Of a DNA stretch of 64,000 nucleotides, positions 26,835 through 37,153 are shown in pieces. The notes below the pieces were generated by a model, which did not search any database, was not told the DNA's origin, and saw only the letters and a program-made list of their open reading frames with translations. How positions within the stretch are numbered: position 1 is the first letter of the stretch; each line of letters begins with the position of its first letter. Source of the DNA: Pontixanthobacter sp. CEM42. GTDB lineage: Bacteria; Pseudomonadota; Alphaproteobacteria; Sphingomonadales; Sphingomonadaceae. Location: assembly GCF_017812015.1 (NCBI RefSeq), contig NZ_JADQTN010000001.1:2024501-2088500 (forward strand), in the 5' to 3' direction. The translations under genes and the position numbers were made by a program.

Positions 26835-29474
26835 TCAATCAAGATTGGGCCTCAGCCAGCGTTCGGCGGTGGATAGATCGACACCGCGGCGCTGCGCATA
26901 GTCTTCCAACTGATCGCGGCCAATGCGCGCGACGCCGAAATACTGGCTTTCCGGATGCCCAAAATAGAACCCGCTCACCGCGGCCGTAGGGAACATCGCG
27001 AAGCTCTCTGTGAGCTCCAGTCCGACGTTTTTCTCCGCTTCGAGCAATTCGAACAGGATCGGCTTAAGGCTGTGATCGGGACAGGCAGGATAGCCCGGCG
27101 CAGGGCGGATGCCGCGATATTGTTCTTTGATCAGCGCCTGATTGGTCAACTGCTCACCGGGAGCATAGCCCCACAGATCGGTGCGTGTGTGCTGATGCAA
27201 TCGCTCGGCGAAGGCCTCTGCAAAACGGTCTGCCAAGGCTTTCAGCAGGATGTCCGAATAATCATCCTTGTCAGCTTGGAAACGCGCACTGTGCGAGTCG
27301 ATACCGTGGATGCCGACCGCGAAACCGCCAATCCAGTCGCCCGCCGGGTCGATGAAGTCAGCGAGGCACATATTCGCGCGGTCGCGGCTTTTCTTCACTT
27401 GCTGACGCAGGAACGGGAGCACGACATGCTCCTCGCGATTGACCCGGTGGATGGTCACATCGTCACCATCCCGTGCGCAGGGCCAGAAGCCGCACACACC
27501 GCGCGCGGTCAGCCATTTTTCCTCGACAATCTGATCGAGCATCGCCTGCGCATCTTCAAACAGAGGCCGCGCGGCTTCTCCGACGACATCGTCTTCCAAA
27601 ATCGCGGGGTAATTGCCGTGCAATTCCCATGCGCGGAAGAACGGCGTCCAGTCGATATACTCGCGCAGATCGGCCAGATCCCAATCGTCGAAAACATGCA
27701 CACCCGGTTTGTCCGGCGGCGCTGCTTTGTCGCTGAGATAGGCGTCGTAATAATTGGCCCGCGCTTCGTCCAAAGTTAGCAATGCGCTCTGTGCTTTACC
27801 TGCGCGGACGTCGCGGACATGCGCGTAGTCACCGGCAACTTCTTGCACGAAATCATCGCGCAAAGTGTCGGACAAGAGCTTACTCGCCACGCCTACGGCA
27901 CGGCTCGCGTCGAGCACATGGATCACCGGCCCGTCATAGGCCTCGTCGATCCTCAGCGCGGTGTGAACTTTGCTGGTCGTCGCACCACCAATCAGCAGCG
28001 GCATAGTCATATTCGCGCGCTGCATTTCCTCGGCAACGGTCACCATTTCATCGAGCGAAGGCGTAATCAGACCTGACAGCCCGATCATGTCGACGTCCTC
28101 TTCTTTGGCGACTTCGAGGATTTTGGACCACGGCACCATCACGCCCAGATCAATCACTTCATAGCCGTTACATTGCAGAACCACGCCGACGATATTCTTG
28201 CCAATATCGTGCACATCGCCCTTCACGGTGGCCATGATAATCTTGCCCTTGGAGGCCTGATCTTCGGGTGCCATGCCTGCCTTCTCTGCCTCGATAAACG
28301 GGATCAGGTGGGCGACGGCCTTCTTCATCACGCGGGCAGATTTGACCACTTGCGGCAGAAACATTTTGCCGCTGCCGAACAGATCGCCGACGACATTCAT
28401 GCCGTCCATCAGCGGGCCCTCGATCACTTCGATGGGTCGGCCACCGCGTTCTTCAGTGGCGGCGCGCATTTCTTCAGTGTCCGAGACAATATCCGCGTCG
28501 ATGCCTTTGACCAACGCATGCTCAAGCCGCTTTTCAACGGCCCAACCGCGCCATTCCTCAGCTTCCTTTTCGGCCTTCGCGTCCTTGCCTTTGTAGCTTT
28601 CGGCAAGGTTGATCAATCGCTCGGTCGCGGTCTCTTCACCCTCGACAGGGCGCATCAGGATCACATCTTCGCAGGCATCGCGCAACGTGGGATCAATAGT
28701 GTCATAGACATCAAGCTGGCCCGCATTGACAATAGCCATATCGAGGCCCGCCGGGATAGCATGATAGAGAAACACCGAATGCATCGCGCGGCGCACAGTC
28801 TCGTTACCGCGAAAGCTGAAACTCAGATTGGATAGTCCGCCTGATGTCTTGGCATGCGGGCAATTTGCCTTGATCTCGCGCACCGCCTCAATGAAATCGA
28901 GGCCGTAGCGATCATGCTCCTCAATACCGGTCGCAACAGCAAAGATATTGGGATCAAAGATGATGTCCTCAGGCGGGAAGCCGATGCCGGTCAGCAATTC
29001 ATAGGCGCGCGAACAGATCTCGATCTTGCGCTCTTTGGTGTCAGCCTGACCCGTTTCGTCAAACGCCATCACGACCACGGCCGCGCCGTAATCCATGCAT
29101 TTGCGCGCTTGCTCTAGGAATTGCTCTTCGCCCTCTTTCATTGAGATCGAGTTGACAATGGGCTTGCCCGAAACGCATTTCAGACCCGCTTCGATCACTT
29201 CCCATTTGGAAGAGTCGATCATCAACGGAACGCGCGCGATATCAGGTTCCGCCGCAATCAATTTCAGGAACGTCGTCATTGCGTGAACTGCGTCGAGCAG
29301 CCCTTCATCCATGTTGACGTCGATCACCTGCGCACCGTTTTCGACCTGCTGACGAGCAACCTCGACAGCCGTGTCATAGTCATCCGCCATGATCAGCTTT
29401 TTAAACCGGGCAGAGCCGGTCACATTGGTACGCTCGCCAATATTGACGAATTGGGCGGTTTGGGGCTGTGTCAT
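26835..29474 (-). CDS. metH: Methionine synthase, pterin-, cobalamin- and activation-domain part
   Basis: The 879-residue product carries the folate-binding domain (residues 1-270, [11 protein letters not shown] near 11), the cobalamin cap, the B12-binding Rossmann domain with the axial-ligand motif DVHDIGKN near residue 420, and the C-terminal SAM-dependent reactivation domain ([23 protein letters not shown]). It transfers methyl from methyl-THF via cob(I)alamin to homocysteine bound by the separate N-terminal subunit encoded just upstream. The start overlaps that gene's stop by one base. Splitting of MetH at this boundary is common in alphaproteobacteria and is not a frameshift artefact here, since both ends are clean. 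Confidence 0.97.
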   Translation of the reverse strand: MTQPQTAQFVNIGERTNVTGSARFKKLIMADDYDTAVEVARQQVENGAQVIDVNMDEGLLDAVHAMTTFLKLIAAEPDIARVPLMIDSSKWEVIEAGLKCVSGKPIVNSISMKEGEEQFLEQARKCMDYGAAVVVMAFDETGQADTKERKIEICSRAYELLTGIGFPPEDIIFDPNIFAVATGIEEHDRYGLDFIEAVREIKANCPHAKTSGGLSNLSFSFRGNETVRRAMHSVFLYHAIPAGLDMAIVNAGQLDVYDTIDPTLRDACEDVILMRPVEGEETATERLINLAESYKGKDAKAEKEAEEWRGWAVEKRLEHALVKGIDADIVSDTEEMRAATEERGGRPIEVIEGPLMDGMNVVGDLFGSGKMFLPQVVKSARVMKKAVAHLIPFIEAEKAGMAPEDQASKGKIIMATVKGDVHDIGKNIVGVVLQCNGYEVIDLGVMVPWSKILEVAKEEDVDMIGLSGLITPSLDEMVTVAEEMQRANMTMPLLIGGATTSKVHTALRIDEAYDGPVIHVLDASRAVGVASKLLSDTLRDDFVQEVAGDYAHVRDVRAGKAQSALLTLDEARANYYDAYLSDKAAPPDKPGVHVFDDWDLADLREYIDWTPFFRAWELHGNYPAILEDDVVGEAARPLFEDAQAMLDQIVEEKWLTARGVCGFWPCARDGDDVTIHRVNREEHVVLPFLRQQVKKSRDRANMCLADFIDPAGDWIGGFAVGIHGIDSHSARFQADKDDYSDILLKALADRFAEAFAERLHQHTRTDLWGYAPGEQLTNQALIKEQYRGIRPAPGYPACPDHSLKPILFELLEAEKNVGLELTESFAMFPTAAVSGFYFGHPESQYFGVARIGRDQLEDYAQRRGVDLSTAERWLRPNLD

Positions 29475-30532
29475 TATGCTGCGATCGTGAAAGGTTCGAG
29501 GCCGGCAAGGCGCATTTGCGTGTCGCGTTGCGGCAATTTGCGCGGAGCAAGCCCTTCAACCGCACCCGCGATCGCCGCGATATGTTCAGGGCTGGAGCCG
29601 CAACACCCGCCGAGGATATTCACTTGTCCGTTCTCCGCCCATTCGCGGACCAGTGACGCAGTGGTAGCAGGCAGTTCGTCATATTCGCCGAGTTCGTTGG
29701 GCAGTCCCGCATTCGGGTAAGCCATCAGCTGCGTATCGGCGATCTTGCTGAGCATTTGGACATGCGGGCGCAATTGCTCCGCGCCGAACGAACAGTTCAG
29801 CCCGACAGTAATCGGATTGGCGTGGCGCACGGCATACCAGAACGCTTCGACCGTATGGCCAGAAAGATTCCGGCCCGACAGATCGGTCAGCGTCATCGAC
29901 AGCATGATAGGGACATCGCGGCCCAGCTCACGCTCCAACTGCTTGACCGCCATCACGCCTGCTTTAGCGTTGAGCGTATCGAAGATCGTCTCGATCAGAA
30001 TAAAATCGCAGCCGCCTTCAATCAGTGCAGCTGCTTGCTCGTGATAGACGGACGTCAGATAGTCGAAATCGATTTCACGAAAGCCCGGGTCTTCGACATC
30101 AGGCGATAACGACAGCGTCTTGTTAGTCGGACCGATAGCACCTGCAACGAAGCGCGGGCGGCCATCCATCTCTTCGAATTCATCGGCCAGTTTGCGCGCA
30201 ATCTTGCCCGATTCAACATTGATATCGCGCACCAATGCCTCTGCCGCATAGTCGGCCTGGCTGATGACATTGGCAGAGAATGTGTTGGTCGCGATCACAT
30301 CCGAACCGGCATCCAAGTAAGCGCGGGTAATGTCTTCGATCACATCGGGCCGTGTCAGCGCAAGAATGTCATTATTGCCCTTTTGGTCGGCTTTCAAACC
30401 CAGATCACCGGCGTAGTCCTCTTCAGACAATTTGCGGTTCTGAATCTGCGTACCGAATGCGCCATCGGAAATCAGAACGCGCTTGGCGGCTTCTGCGTTG
30501 AGTTTCTCACGCGCGGTCGAGAGGGGTGTCAT
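29474..30532 (-). CDS. metH: Methionine synthase, homocysteine-binding part
   Basis: The 352-residue product is the betaine/homocysteine S-methyltransferase-type barrel of MetH. Zinc ligands are visible in [11 protein letters not shown] and in [10 protein letters not shown]. The segment [10 protein letters not shown] near the N-terminus is the usual MetH opening. It supplies the activated homocysteine thiolate to the cobalamin part encoded by the next gene, with which it must assemble. It follows metF with a four-base overlap. Confidence 0.96.
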   Translation of the reverse strand: MTPLSTAREKLNAEAAKRVLISDGAFGTQIQNRKLSEEDYAGDLGLKADQKGNNDILALTRPDVIEDITRAYLDAGSDVIATNTFSANVISQADYAAEALVRDINVESGKIARKLADEFEEMDGRPRFVAGAIGPTNKTLSLSPDVEDPGFREIDFDYLTSVYHEQAAALIEGGCDFILIETIFDTLNAKAGVMAVKQLERELGRDVPIMLSMTLTDLSGRNLSGHTVEAFWYAVRHANPITVGLNCSFGAEQLRPHVQMLSKIADTQLMAYPNAGLPNELGEYDELPATTASLVREWAENGQVNILGGCCGSSPEHIAAIAGAVEGLAPRKLPQRDTQMRLAGLEPFTIAA

Positions 30533-31458
30533 TGGGCATCACCTTTGGGACGCATCCCGAGCATATGGCAAATCGCATAAGCGAGGTCCGCGCGGTTCAA
30601 TGTGTAGAAATGGAAATCGCGCACACCGCCGGCATAGAGGCGGCGGCACAATTCGGCAGCTACAGTAGCCGCAACCAATTGGCGCGAAGCAGGCCGCTCG
30701 TCCAAACCATCGAACAAGCCGTCCATCCAAGCCGGTATTTCAGCGCCGCAAGCACCCGCGAATTTGCGGGCCTGGGCAACGTTGGTCACGGGCAAAATAC
30801 CAGGGAGCAGCGGAGCAGTGATACCCTTCGCCGCCGCTGCATCTTGAAAGCGGAAGAATTTGTCAGCGGAGAAGAAGAACTGGCTGATCGCGCGCGTGGC
30901 ACCGGCATCCAGCTTGCGCTTCAGATTATCCAAATCGCTTTGCGGGCAATCGGCATCGGGGTGCGTTTCAGGATAGGCCGCGACCGATATTTCAAAGTCG
31001 GCGATCTCTTTCAAACCTGAAACCAGTTCGGCAGCGTTTGCATAACCATCGGGATGCGGCACAAACGGCGCGCCCGGCTCGCCCATATCTCCGCGCAGAG
31101 CGACAATGTGGCGGACGCCTGCTTCCCAATAGTGCTCCGCGACTTCGCGGATTTCTGCCTTGCTGGCATCGACGCATGTCAGGTGCGCCGCGGCAGGCAT
31201 CTGCGCTTCTTTGATGATCCGCGCGACCGTGTTGTGCGTGCGTTCGCGCGTGGAACCGCCTGCACCATAAGTAACCGAGACAAAGCTTGGATCGAGCGGT
31301 TTCAATTCCTGCACCGCATCCCATAGCTTCGCTTCCATCTTCTCCGTTTTGGGAGGGAAGAATTCGAAGGACGCATTGATATCGCCCGGCAAGCCGGAGA
31401 AGAGCGGCGTGTCGACAGCGGTTTGCGCTTCGCGTTTCGGGTCTAGCTCATTGGTCAT
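30529..31458 (-). CDS. metF: 5,10-methylenetetrahydrofolate reductase
   Basis: The 309-residue flavoenzyme makes 5-methyl-THF for MetH. Characteristic segments are SFEFFPPKTE, FVSVTYGAGGSTRERT and ITQFFF-like SQFFFSADKFF. The start at 31458 forms an ATGA overlap with the regulator gene upstream; a longer in-frame version would lie inside that gene. It belongs to the run regulator-metF-metH, all overlapping, so one mRNA is likely. Confidence 0.96.
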   Translation of the reverse strand: MTNELDPKREAQTAVDTPLFSGLPGDINASFEFFPPKTEKMEAKLWDAVQELKPLDPSFVSVTYGAGGSTRERTHNTVARIIKEAQMPAAAHLTCVDASKAEIREVAEHYWEAGVRHIVALRGDMGEPGAPFVPHPDGYANAAELVSGLKEIADFEISVAAYPETHPDADCPQSDLDNLKRKLDAGATRAISQFFFSADKFFRFQDAAAAKGITAPLLPGILPVTNVAQARKFAGACGAEIPAWMDGLFDGLDERPASRQLVAATVAAELCRRLYAGGVRDFHFYTLNRADLAYAICHMLGMRPKGDAQ

Positions 31459-32453
31459 CGGACTGCCTCTTTCTGATCGGTAGAGGCGGGAACACCGATG
31501 CGGGTCCCAAGCCATATTTTCACAGTCAATTCGCCTTCATCAAGCGCAATGGGCTTAGCCGGCTGATAGCCCGCCTCGCGCAGCAGATCGCGGATCGCTT
31601 TATCGGTAAAGCCCAGCCGGACATGCGCATGGCGATCGCGCAATTCTTCGTGATCATGCGCGGCAAAATCGACAATCGCGATGCGACCGGCAGGCCGTGT
31701 GACGCGTGCCGCTTCAGTCAGTGCCGCTGCTGGATCCTGCGCGAAGTGCAGAACTTGGTGCAGCAGCACGGTGTCGAAACGGTGCGCTTGAAATGGCAAC
31801 GCAACAAAGTCGCCCTGGACCAACTCAATGCCGTCGCTCGGGAGGTTCTGCAGCTTGGCGCGCGCAACGCGGAGCATGTCGAGGCTTTTATCGAGCGCGA
31901 CGATATGATCCGCTTGCGGGGCGAACAATTCAGCCATCCGGCCGCTGCCGGTACCGATATCGAGCAACTGGCCAAGCGGCTCCTCACCCAATGCCTGGAA
32001 CAAACGTTCTTCGACCTGCTGATCGGGGCTGTGTAGTTGGCGCAGCTCATCCCACTCGTCGGCATGGCGTGCGAAGTAAGATGCTGCGTTTTCCTCGCGC
32101 GCGCCGCGGATATTCTTCAACTGCCGCCGGTCGTCGGCGCACATCGTGGCAAAAGCGTCATCCTCGCGCTCTGCTGTCGCGAGCAGGCGCGACACCGCTT
32201 CACCTACCGGATTGCCGCGCTCATTGCCGACGGAAGCGCGCAGAAACACCCAGCTTCCTTCGCGGTGACGCTCTGCCAAACCCGCATCGCACAAGATCGC
32301 TACATGGCGTGAAACACGCGGCTGGCTTTGCCCGAGAACCTGCGCCAATTCGCCCACCGCCAGTTCCATCGCTGACAGCAGCCGCATAATGCGGAGACGC
32401 GTAGGATCCGCCAGTGCGCGCATGGTGGTTTCAATCTTCATGTCGGAGGGCAT
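31455..32453 (-). CDS. ArsR-family regulator fused to SAM-dependent methyltransferase domain
   Basis: The 332-residue protein has an N-terminal ArsR winged-helix domain (about residues 6-90, including LADPTRLRIMRLLS and GQSQPRVSRHVAILCDAGL). A class I methyltransferase-like domain follows (about 130-320; LLDIGTGSGRMAELF and VALDKSLDML). The methyltransferase fold could sense SAM or SAH as ligand rather than catalyse. As first gene of the metF-metH operon it is probably its regulator, reading the methylation state of the cell. No ribosome site precedes the ATG at 32453; an internal ATG at 32441 has none either, so a leaderless mRNA is possible. Confidence 0.85.
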   Translation of the reverse strand: MPSDMKIETTMRALADPTRLRIMRLLSAMELAVGELAQVLGQSQPRVSRHVAILCDAGLAERHREGSWVFLRASVGNERGNPVGEAVSRLLATAEREDDAFATMCADDRRQLKNIRGAREENAASYFARHADEWDELRQLHSPDQQVEERLFQALGEEPLGQLLDIGTGSGRMAELFAPQADHIVALDKSLDMLRVARAKLQNLPSDGIELVQGDFVALPFQAHRFDTVLLHQVLHFAQDPAAALTEAARVTRPAGRIAIVDFAAHDHEELRDRHAHVRLGFTDKAIRDLLREAGYQPAKPIALDEGELTVKIWLGTRIGVPASTDQKEAVR

Positions 32454-32457
32454 ATAA

Positions 32458-32473
32458 AGATATCGTTATATCT
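32458..32473. promoter_or_regulatory. Candidate operator of the met operon
   Basis: The palindrome AGATAT-CGTT-ATATCT lies 5 bases before the regulator's ATG. AT-rich inverted repeats of this size are typical ArsR-family operators. Its position at or just before the start codon would let bound repressor block initiation. It is also compatible with a -10 element. Confidence 0.45.
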
Positions 32474-32553
32474 GCAAGTGGATACGGAACTTTCCTACTC
32501 CGCAAACGGCCGATAGGATGTGTTTCATCAACTAACCCCCGTGAAAGTGCGTC

Positions 32554-33579
32554 ATGAAATATACCAAATTCGGCAATACCGGCCTGACCGTCTCGCGATT
32601 GTGCCTCGGATGCATGAGCTTCGGCGATGCCGCGGCAGACGGCCATGATTGGGCGATGGACGAAGACGCTTCGCGCCCGATGATCCGGCAAGCGCTGGAA
32701 GCGGGGATCAACTTCTTCGATATCGCCAATTCCTATTCCGGCGGAACCTCCGAGGGAATCACCGGCAAACTGCTGAAAGAAATGTCGCGGCGCGATGAGG
32801 TTGTGATCGCGACCAAGGCATTCTTTCCGTGGCGGCGAGCACCCAACACCGGTGGTCTCTCTGCCAAAGCACTAATGCATGCGGTGGATGACAGTTTGCG
32901 TCGTCTCGGCACCGATTACATCGATCTCTACCAAGTCCACCGTCTTGATCTGGATACACCGATGGAGGAAATCCTTGAGACGCTCGATGCGATCGTTCGC
33001 TCTGGCAAAGTCCGCTACATCGGCGCGTCGTCTATGTACGCATGGCAGCTGATGAAGATGCTGCATATCTCCGAGATAAAGGGCCTGAAACGCTTCATCT
33101 CGATGCAGAATTACGTCAATCTGCTTTACCGCGAGGAAGAGCGCGAGATGCTGCCGCTGTGCGCCGATCAAGGTGTCGCGGTGATGCCGTGGAGTCCAAT
33201 GGCTCGTGGGAAATTGACGCGACCTTGGGATGTTGAGACGGATCGTTCGCAAACTGATCTGGTCGGCAAAGCACTCTATTCGCGGGCTGATGCGAATGAC
33301 CGTGCAGTTGTCGATGCCGTGGCAGCGCTGGCCGAAAAACGCGGGTTACCAATGGCGCAAATCGCGCTGGCTTGGGTACTCCACCAAACTGCAGTGACTT
33401 CACCCATCATTGGTGCGACCAAACCGAAGCATATCGAAGATGCTGTGGCAGCGCTTGATGTCGAATTGTCGCGAGATGAGATCAAGGCGCTCGAGGCACC
33501 TTACGTCCCGCATTCGGTTTCAGGAATTTTCGGGATGCCGAAGCATGATCTGGAAGTCAGCGTTCTCGGCGAGGGCTAA
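32554..33579 (+). CDS. Aldo/keto reductase
   Basis: The 341-residue NADPH-dependent oxidoreductase has a TIM-barrel fold. The catalytic tetrad residues are visible as Asp and Tyr in FFDIANSYSGG, Lys in VIATKAFF and His in LYQVHRLD. The C-terminal cofactor motif reads PIIGATKPKHIEDAV. It resembles the YajO/Tas-like group; the physiological substrate is unknown. The ATG follows CCCCCGTGAAAGTGCGTC, a weak ribosome site. The 3' end overlaps the convergent LacI-type regulator by four bases. Confidence 0.92.
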   Translation: MKYTKFGNTGLTVSRLCLGCMSFGDAAADGHDWAMDEDASRPMIRQALEAGINFFDIANSYSGGTSEGITGKLLKEMSRRDEVVIATKAFFPWRRAPNTGGLSAKALMHAVDDSLRRLGTDYIDLYQVHRLDLDTPMEEILETLDAIVRSGKVRYIGASSMYAWQLMKMLHISEIKGLKRFISMQNYVNLLYREEEREMLPLCADQGVAVMPWSPMARGKLTRPWDVETDRSQTDLVGKALYSRADANDRAVVDAVAALAEKRGLPMAQIALAWVLHQTAVTSPIIGATKPKHIEDAVAALDVELSRDEIKALEAPYVPHSVSGIFGMPKHDLEVSVLGEG

Positions 33580-34601
33580 CGCCGCTTCACACTGCGCCGG
33601 TGAAGCAGGCACACCGGAACTCGTCGCTCGGTCGCTTCTTCACCGCCCAATGCAGCGCGCACCAGTAAAGCGCCCGCGACATCAATGTCCGGCTCTATCG
33701 TGGTCAAAGGCGGGTTCGAATATTGGCCTGCTCGAAGCCCGTCAAAACCGATCATCGAGCAATCCTCGGGAACCGAAATACCTTCAGCGTTGAATACTTC
33801 CAGCACACCCAATGCAATCGTGTCCGTGCTGACAAACAAACCATCGAATGGCTTGCCGGAAGCGATCAATTCCCGGGCGGCTTTGCGGCCTTGTTCTTCG
33901 CGATCAAGACTCTCATCGACCGTAAACAATACCGGCTTCAGACCGCGATCTGTGATCGCTTTGGCATAGCCATCATTGCGTTCGCCGAATTGCTTCTGCG
34001 GCGAGTCCGCCGACCCGATATGAACAACATGCTTACACCCGGCATCAAGCAATTCAGTCGTTGCCAAAATGCCGCCTTCATAATTGTCCGAGCGAACCCA
34101 TTCCAGCTCATCAAACGGAGAGCTCCAATAGGCCACCGACCGTCCATCACCGCTCAATTCACGAAAGTAATCCCACGCTGCGTTATTCACGCCGGTGCCG
34201 ATCACGATCATTGCATCTGCCTGGCCGCGCTCTTCATATTTGCCGAAAAACCGACCTTCCTCAGATTGGAAGGACACTAGCGTTTCGTAACCCTGCTTCG
34301 CTCCAGCCGCGCAAACGCTGCCAAGCAAAGAGAAGTGGAACGGGTTCAGACCACTGGCCGATTCATCAGGGCGGCCAATCACGACAACAGCCAGAGTACC
34401 TGTCTTACCTCGCCGCAACCGTGCAGCGCGCTCGTCCACAACGTAGCCCAGTTCTTCCGCGGCCTTCATCACTTTGGCACGCGTCGGCTCGGTTATCGCA
34501 GTTGAGCCAGCGAGCGCACGCGATACGGTCGATTGACTGACTCCGGCACGCTCGGCGACGTCGAACGACGTGACCCGGTAGCGCGCTTTGCGCTCTGTCA
34601 T
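33576..34601 (-). CDS. LacI/GalR-family transcriptional regulator
   Basis: The 341-residue protein has an N-terminal helix-turn-helix and hinge (TSFDVAERAGVSQSTVSRAL, about residues 11-30) followed by a periplasmic-binding-protein-like effector domain ending with MIGFDGLRAGQYSNPPLTTI. Proteins of this family bind sugars or nucleosides. The effector is not predictable here and no sugar transport or catabolic gene is adjacent. The start at 34601 has GAGAGGGA upstream, better than the ATG five codons earlier. It is convergent with the aldo/keto reductase gene. Confidence 0.9.
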   Translation of the reverse strand: MTERKARYRVTSFDVAERAGVSQSTVSRALAGSTAITEPTRAKVMKAAEELGYVVDERAARLRRGKTGTLAVVVIGRPDESASGLNPFHFSLLGSVCAAGAKQGYETLVSFQSEEGRFFGKYEERGQADAMIVIGTGVNNAAWDYFRELSGDGRSVAYWSSPFDELEWVRSDNYEGGILATTELLDAGCKHVVHIGSADSPQKQFGERNDGYAKAITDRGLKPVLFTVDESLDREEQGRKAARELIASGKPFDGLFVSTDTIALGVLEVFNAEGISVPEDCSMIGFDGLRAGQYSNPPLTTIEPDIDVAGALLVRAALGGEEATERRVPVCLLHRRSVKRR

Positions 34602-34691
34602 AGTTTCCCTCTCCATATTCTGTGCATACCTATCCCAAGAATGCGAGCGTTGGGCAAGTGGCCCGTAACCACACTCGGGGACCAGATGTGA

Positions 34692-35954
34692 TTAAGGCCG
34701 GATCTGACCAGAGCCATGCACCAGATATTTGAAGCTGGTGAGTTGCTCTAAGCCGACAGGACCGCGCGCATGCATCTTGCCAGTGGCGATACCGATTTCC
34801 GCACCCATCCCGAACTCGCCGCCATCGGCAAATTGGGTCGAGGCATTGTGCATCACAATCGCGCTGTCGATTGCAGTCATGAACTGGCGCGCAGCGTCAT
34901 CGTTTTCAGTGACTATTGCATCGGTGTGGCCGGAAGAATGCTCTGCCACGAAGGTTACCGCCTCATTCAATCCATCGACTAGCTTGACCGAGGCAACCGC
35001 ATCCAAGAATTCAGTGCCGAAGTCGTCATCGTTTGCCAGCCTCAAACGACTATCAATCGCCACCGAATCCGGATCACCGCGCAGTTCGCAATCGGGCATC
35101 GCATCAGCCAACATTGGCACGAAACGCTCGGCTACCACTCGATCAACTACAATGCTTTCGGTCGCCCCGCACACACCTGTCCGGCGCAGTTTGGCGTTGC
35201 GGACAATTGAGACTGCCTTTTCGAGATCGGCGTCAGCGTGAACATAACTGTGACAATTGCCGTCCAAATGCAGCAATGTCGGTACCTTTGCTTGATCGCG
35301 CACCAACTCAACCAGTCCGCGGCCACCGCGTGGGATCACCAGATCGACATAATCCACCGCGCAAAGCAAATCGGAAACGGCATTGCGATCGGTTGTGCCA
35401 ACGGTTTGCACAGCATCTTCGGGCAAGCCCGCAACCCGCAGACCAGCTTGCATACAGGCGACGATCTCTCGTGTGGAATGCTGGCTTTCAGATCCTCCAC
35501 GCAGGATTATCGCATTACCTGATTTGACGCACAATGCGCTCGCATCAGCACCGACATTCGGGCGGGATTCGTAGATCATCCCGATCACACCAATGGGCAC
35601 CGCGACGCGCTCAATCTTCAAACCGTTGGGGCGGTCGAACTCGGCCAGTTTCCGCCCGACCGGGTCAGGCAATTCTGCAATGTTCTCAAGCGCCGCAGCC
35701 ATGCCTTCGATACGGTCCGCAGTGAGAAGCAAACGGTCGATGAAGGATTCGGGCTTGGTAGCCCGAACGCTCTCAACGTCTTGCTGGTTCGCTTCGAGCA
35801 GCGTCGATGTCGCCGCTCGCAAGGCGTCGGCAGCAGCTGCTAGCGCATGATTCTTCGCTTCGGTGTTCGCTGCAGCCAATCCGCGCGCGGCCACTTTGGC
35901 TCGCTTACCAAGCGTAGCGATAGTGAAAACAGAATTGGCCGCTGAGCAGTCCAT
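34692..35954 (-). CDS. proA: Gamma-glutamyl phosphate reductase
   Basis: The 420-residue enzyme converts glutamyl 5-phosphate to glutamate semialdehyde in proline synthesis. The catalytic cysteine is in [26 protein letters not shown] and ILRGGSES are family hallmarks. The length is normal. proB is not adjacent in this window; the gene stands alone between the LacI-type regulator and the glycan cluster. Confidence 0.96.
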   Translation of the reverse strand: MDCSAANSVFTIATLGKRAKVAARGLAAANTEAKNHALAAAADALRAATSTLLEANQQDVESVRATKPESFIDRLLLTADRIEGMAAALENIAELPDPVGRKLAEFDRPNGLKIERVAVPIGVIGMIYESRPNVGADASALCVKSGNAIILRGGSESQHSTREIVACMQAGLRVAGLPEDAVQTVGTTDRNAVSDLLCAVDYVDLVIPRGGRGLVELVRDQAKVPTLLHLDGNCHSYVHADADLEKAVSIVRNAKLRRTGVCGATESIVVDRVVAERFVPMLADAMPDCELRGDPDSVAIDSRLRLANDDDFGTEFLDAVASVKLVDGLNEAVTFVAEHSSGHTDAIVTENDDAARQFMTAIDSAIVMHNASTQFADGGEFGMGAEIGIATGKMHARGPVGLEQLTSFKYLVHGSGQIRP

Positions 35955-36025
35955 AGCTTCGTATTAGCACAAACGTGCAAACGGCGAAGTTGAGAAAAGC
36001 TTGGCTATACTAAAGCCCGCGCACC

Positions 36026-37153
36026 TCAGCCTAAGCCAGCTATCCTCAAATGATCGGTAACAGATGCTTCGACCGAATATTCTTCTGCTATTGCGCGCAT
36101 CGCAGATGGCGTTGCGCTATTCTGCATCGCGCCGGCAATAGCATCCGCAAGTGCTACTTCGTTCTCTACCGGAACCGCTGGACGACCCAATGCCGCAAAC
36201 ATCTCCGTCAACCCATCGGAGCAATCCGTCGTTACGACATCGCAACCAGCGGCCATCGCTTCCAAAGGTGCGGCAGGCAAGCCTTCCCAGCGTGATGACA
36301 GCACCATGATATCACTGGTCGCATAGGCTGAAGTTGGATCGTCAACAAAGCCGGCGAATTCAACCCGGTCCGCCACCCCCAATTGGTCGACCAGAGCTTT
36401 CAGTTCCGCCTCCAGTGAACCATCACCAAGGATACGCATCTGCCACGGCAAGCCCTTGATTCGCGCCAGCGCTTTGATGAGATTAGCGTGATCCTTCTGA
36501 TATTCGAGACGTCCGACCGAGAGTAGCTTGCACTGCTCGCCTTTCGCACGTGCACGAGCGCGCCCACCGAGTGCGAGCATTGCTTCAGTTACGTAAGCGT
36601 TTTTGACCGCGCGGAATTTGCGTCCAACCGATGGCATCAATTGCGCATAGGCCTTTGCATCGGCCTCGCTCAGCGTAAGACAGATATTGCCGCGCGCCAC
36701 CGTCTGCTTGAAACGTGCCGTGCGGATGGCAGTGACAAAACCGCTCATGCCGGGACGCGAGATCGGGTTCGTAATCTTCTGGATGATCTTGGTGGTCGTC
36801 GCCCCCGCGATTTTGCGTGCGACGGCTATCGTGAGATTGCTCTGATTACCTGCCGAAAAAATCGCGGCGGGTTGATGCTGTTTGATCATCCGGGAGAGCG
36901 ACGGGATCTGTTGAACCAGCTTCAACCCGCGACCGCCAAACGGAACCGAGGGCACAATCCGAACAGTAACCTTATGCGAGATCAATGAGGCGAGTGGCCC
37001 CTCACGCTTAGTCAGCCAAAGCTCGCTATTCAGGCCGCGCTCAGCCATGCCGTTTGCCAGCAGGATCGCAACCCGGTCCAGGCCACCATTGCCTGGCTCG
37101 AACAGGAAGTGGACGACGGGTCTACTATGATTGGATGCAGCCTCACCGGCCAT
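36026..37153 (-). CDS. Glycosyltransferase family 4
   Basis: The 375-residue GT-B enzyme has an N-terminal acceptor-side glycine motif (FEPGNGGLDRVAILLANG) and a C-terminal GT4 donor site (LLSVGRLEYQKDHANLIKA, then SSRWEGLPAAPLEAMAAG with the E-x7-E glutamates). It transfers a sugar to a lipid-linked or growing glycan at the cytoplasmic membrane face. It overlaps the end of the nucleotidyltransferase gene by 11 bases and is last of a three-gene operon. Confidence 0.9.
   Translation of the reverse strand: MAGEAASNHSRPVVHFLFEPGNGGLDRVAILLANGMAERGLNSELWLTKREGPLASLISHKVTVRIVPSVPFGGRGLKLVQQIPSLSRMIKQHQPAAIFSAGNQSNLTIAVARKIAGATTTKIIQKITNPISRPGMSGFVTAIRTARFKQTVARGNICLTLSEADAKAYAQLMPSVGRKFRAVKNAYVTEAMLALGGRARARAKGEQCKLLSVGRLEYQKDHANLIKALARIKGLPWQMRILGDGSLEAELKALVDQLGVADRVEFAGFVDDPTSAYATSDIMVLSSRWEGLPAAPLEAMAAGCDVVTTDCSDGLTEMFAALGRPAVPVENEVALADAIAGAMQNSATPSAMRAIAEEYSVEASVTDHLRIAGLG

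Noticed and set aside
29470-29480. Frameshift breaking metH into two pieces
   Set aside because: Both parts have clean domain boundaries and a one-base stop/start overlap, a known split arrangement in alphaproteobacteria.
32486-32510. GGAAC with a 16-base spacer upstream of the aldo/keto reductase, resembling an EcfG promoter
   Set aside because: The -10 position reads CGGC rather than CGTT, so it does not match the sites at phyR and nepR.
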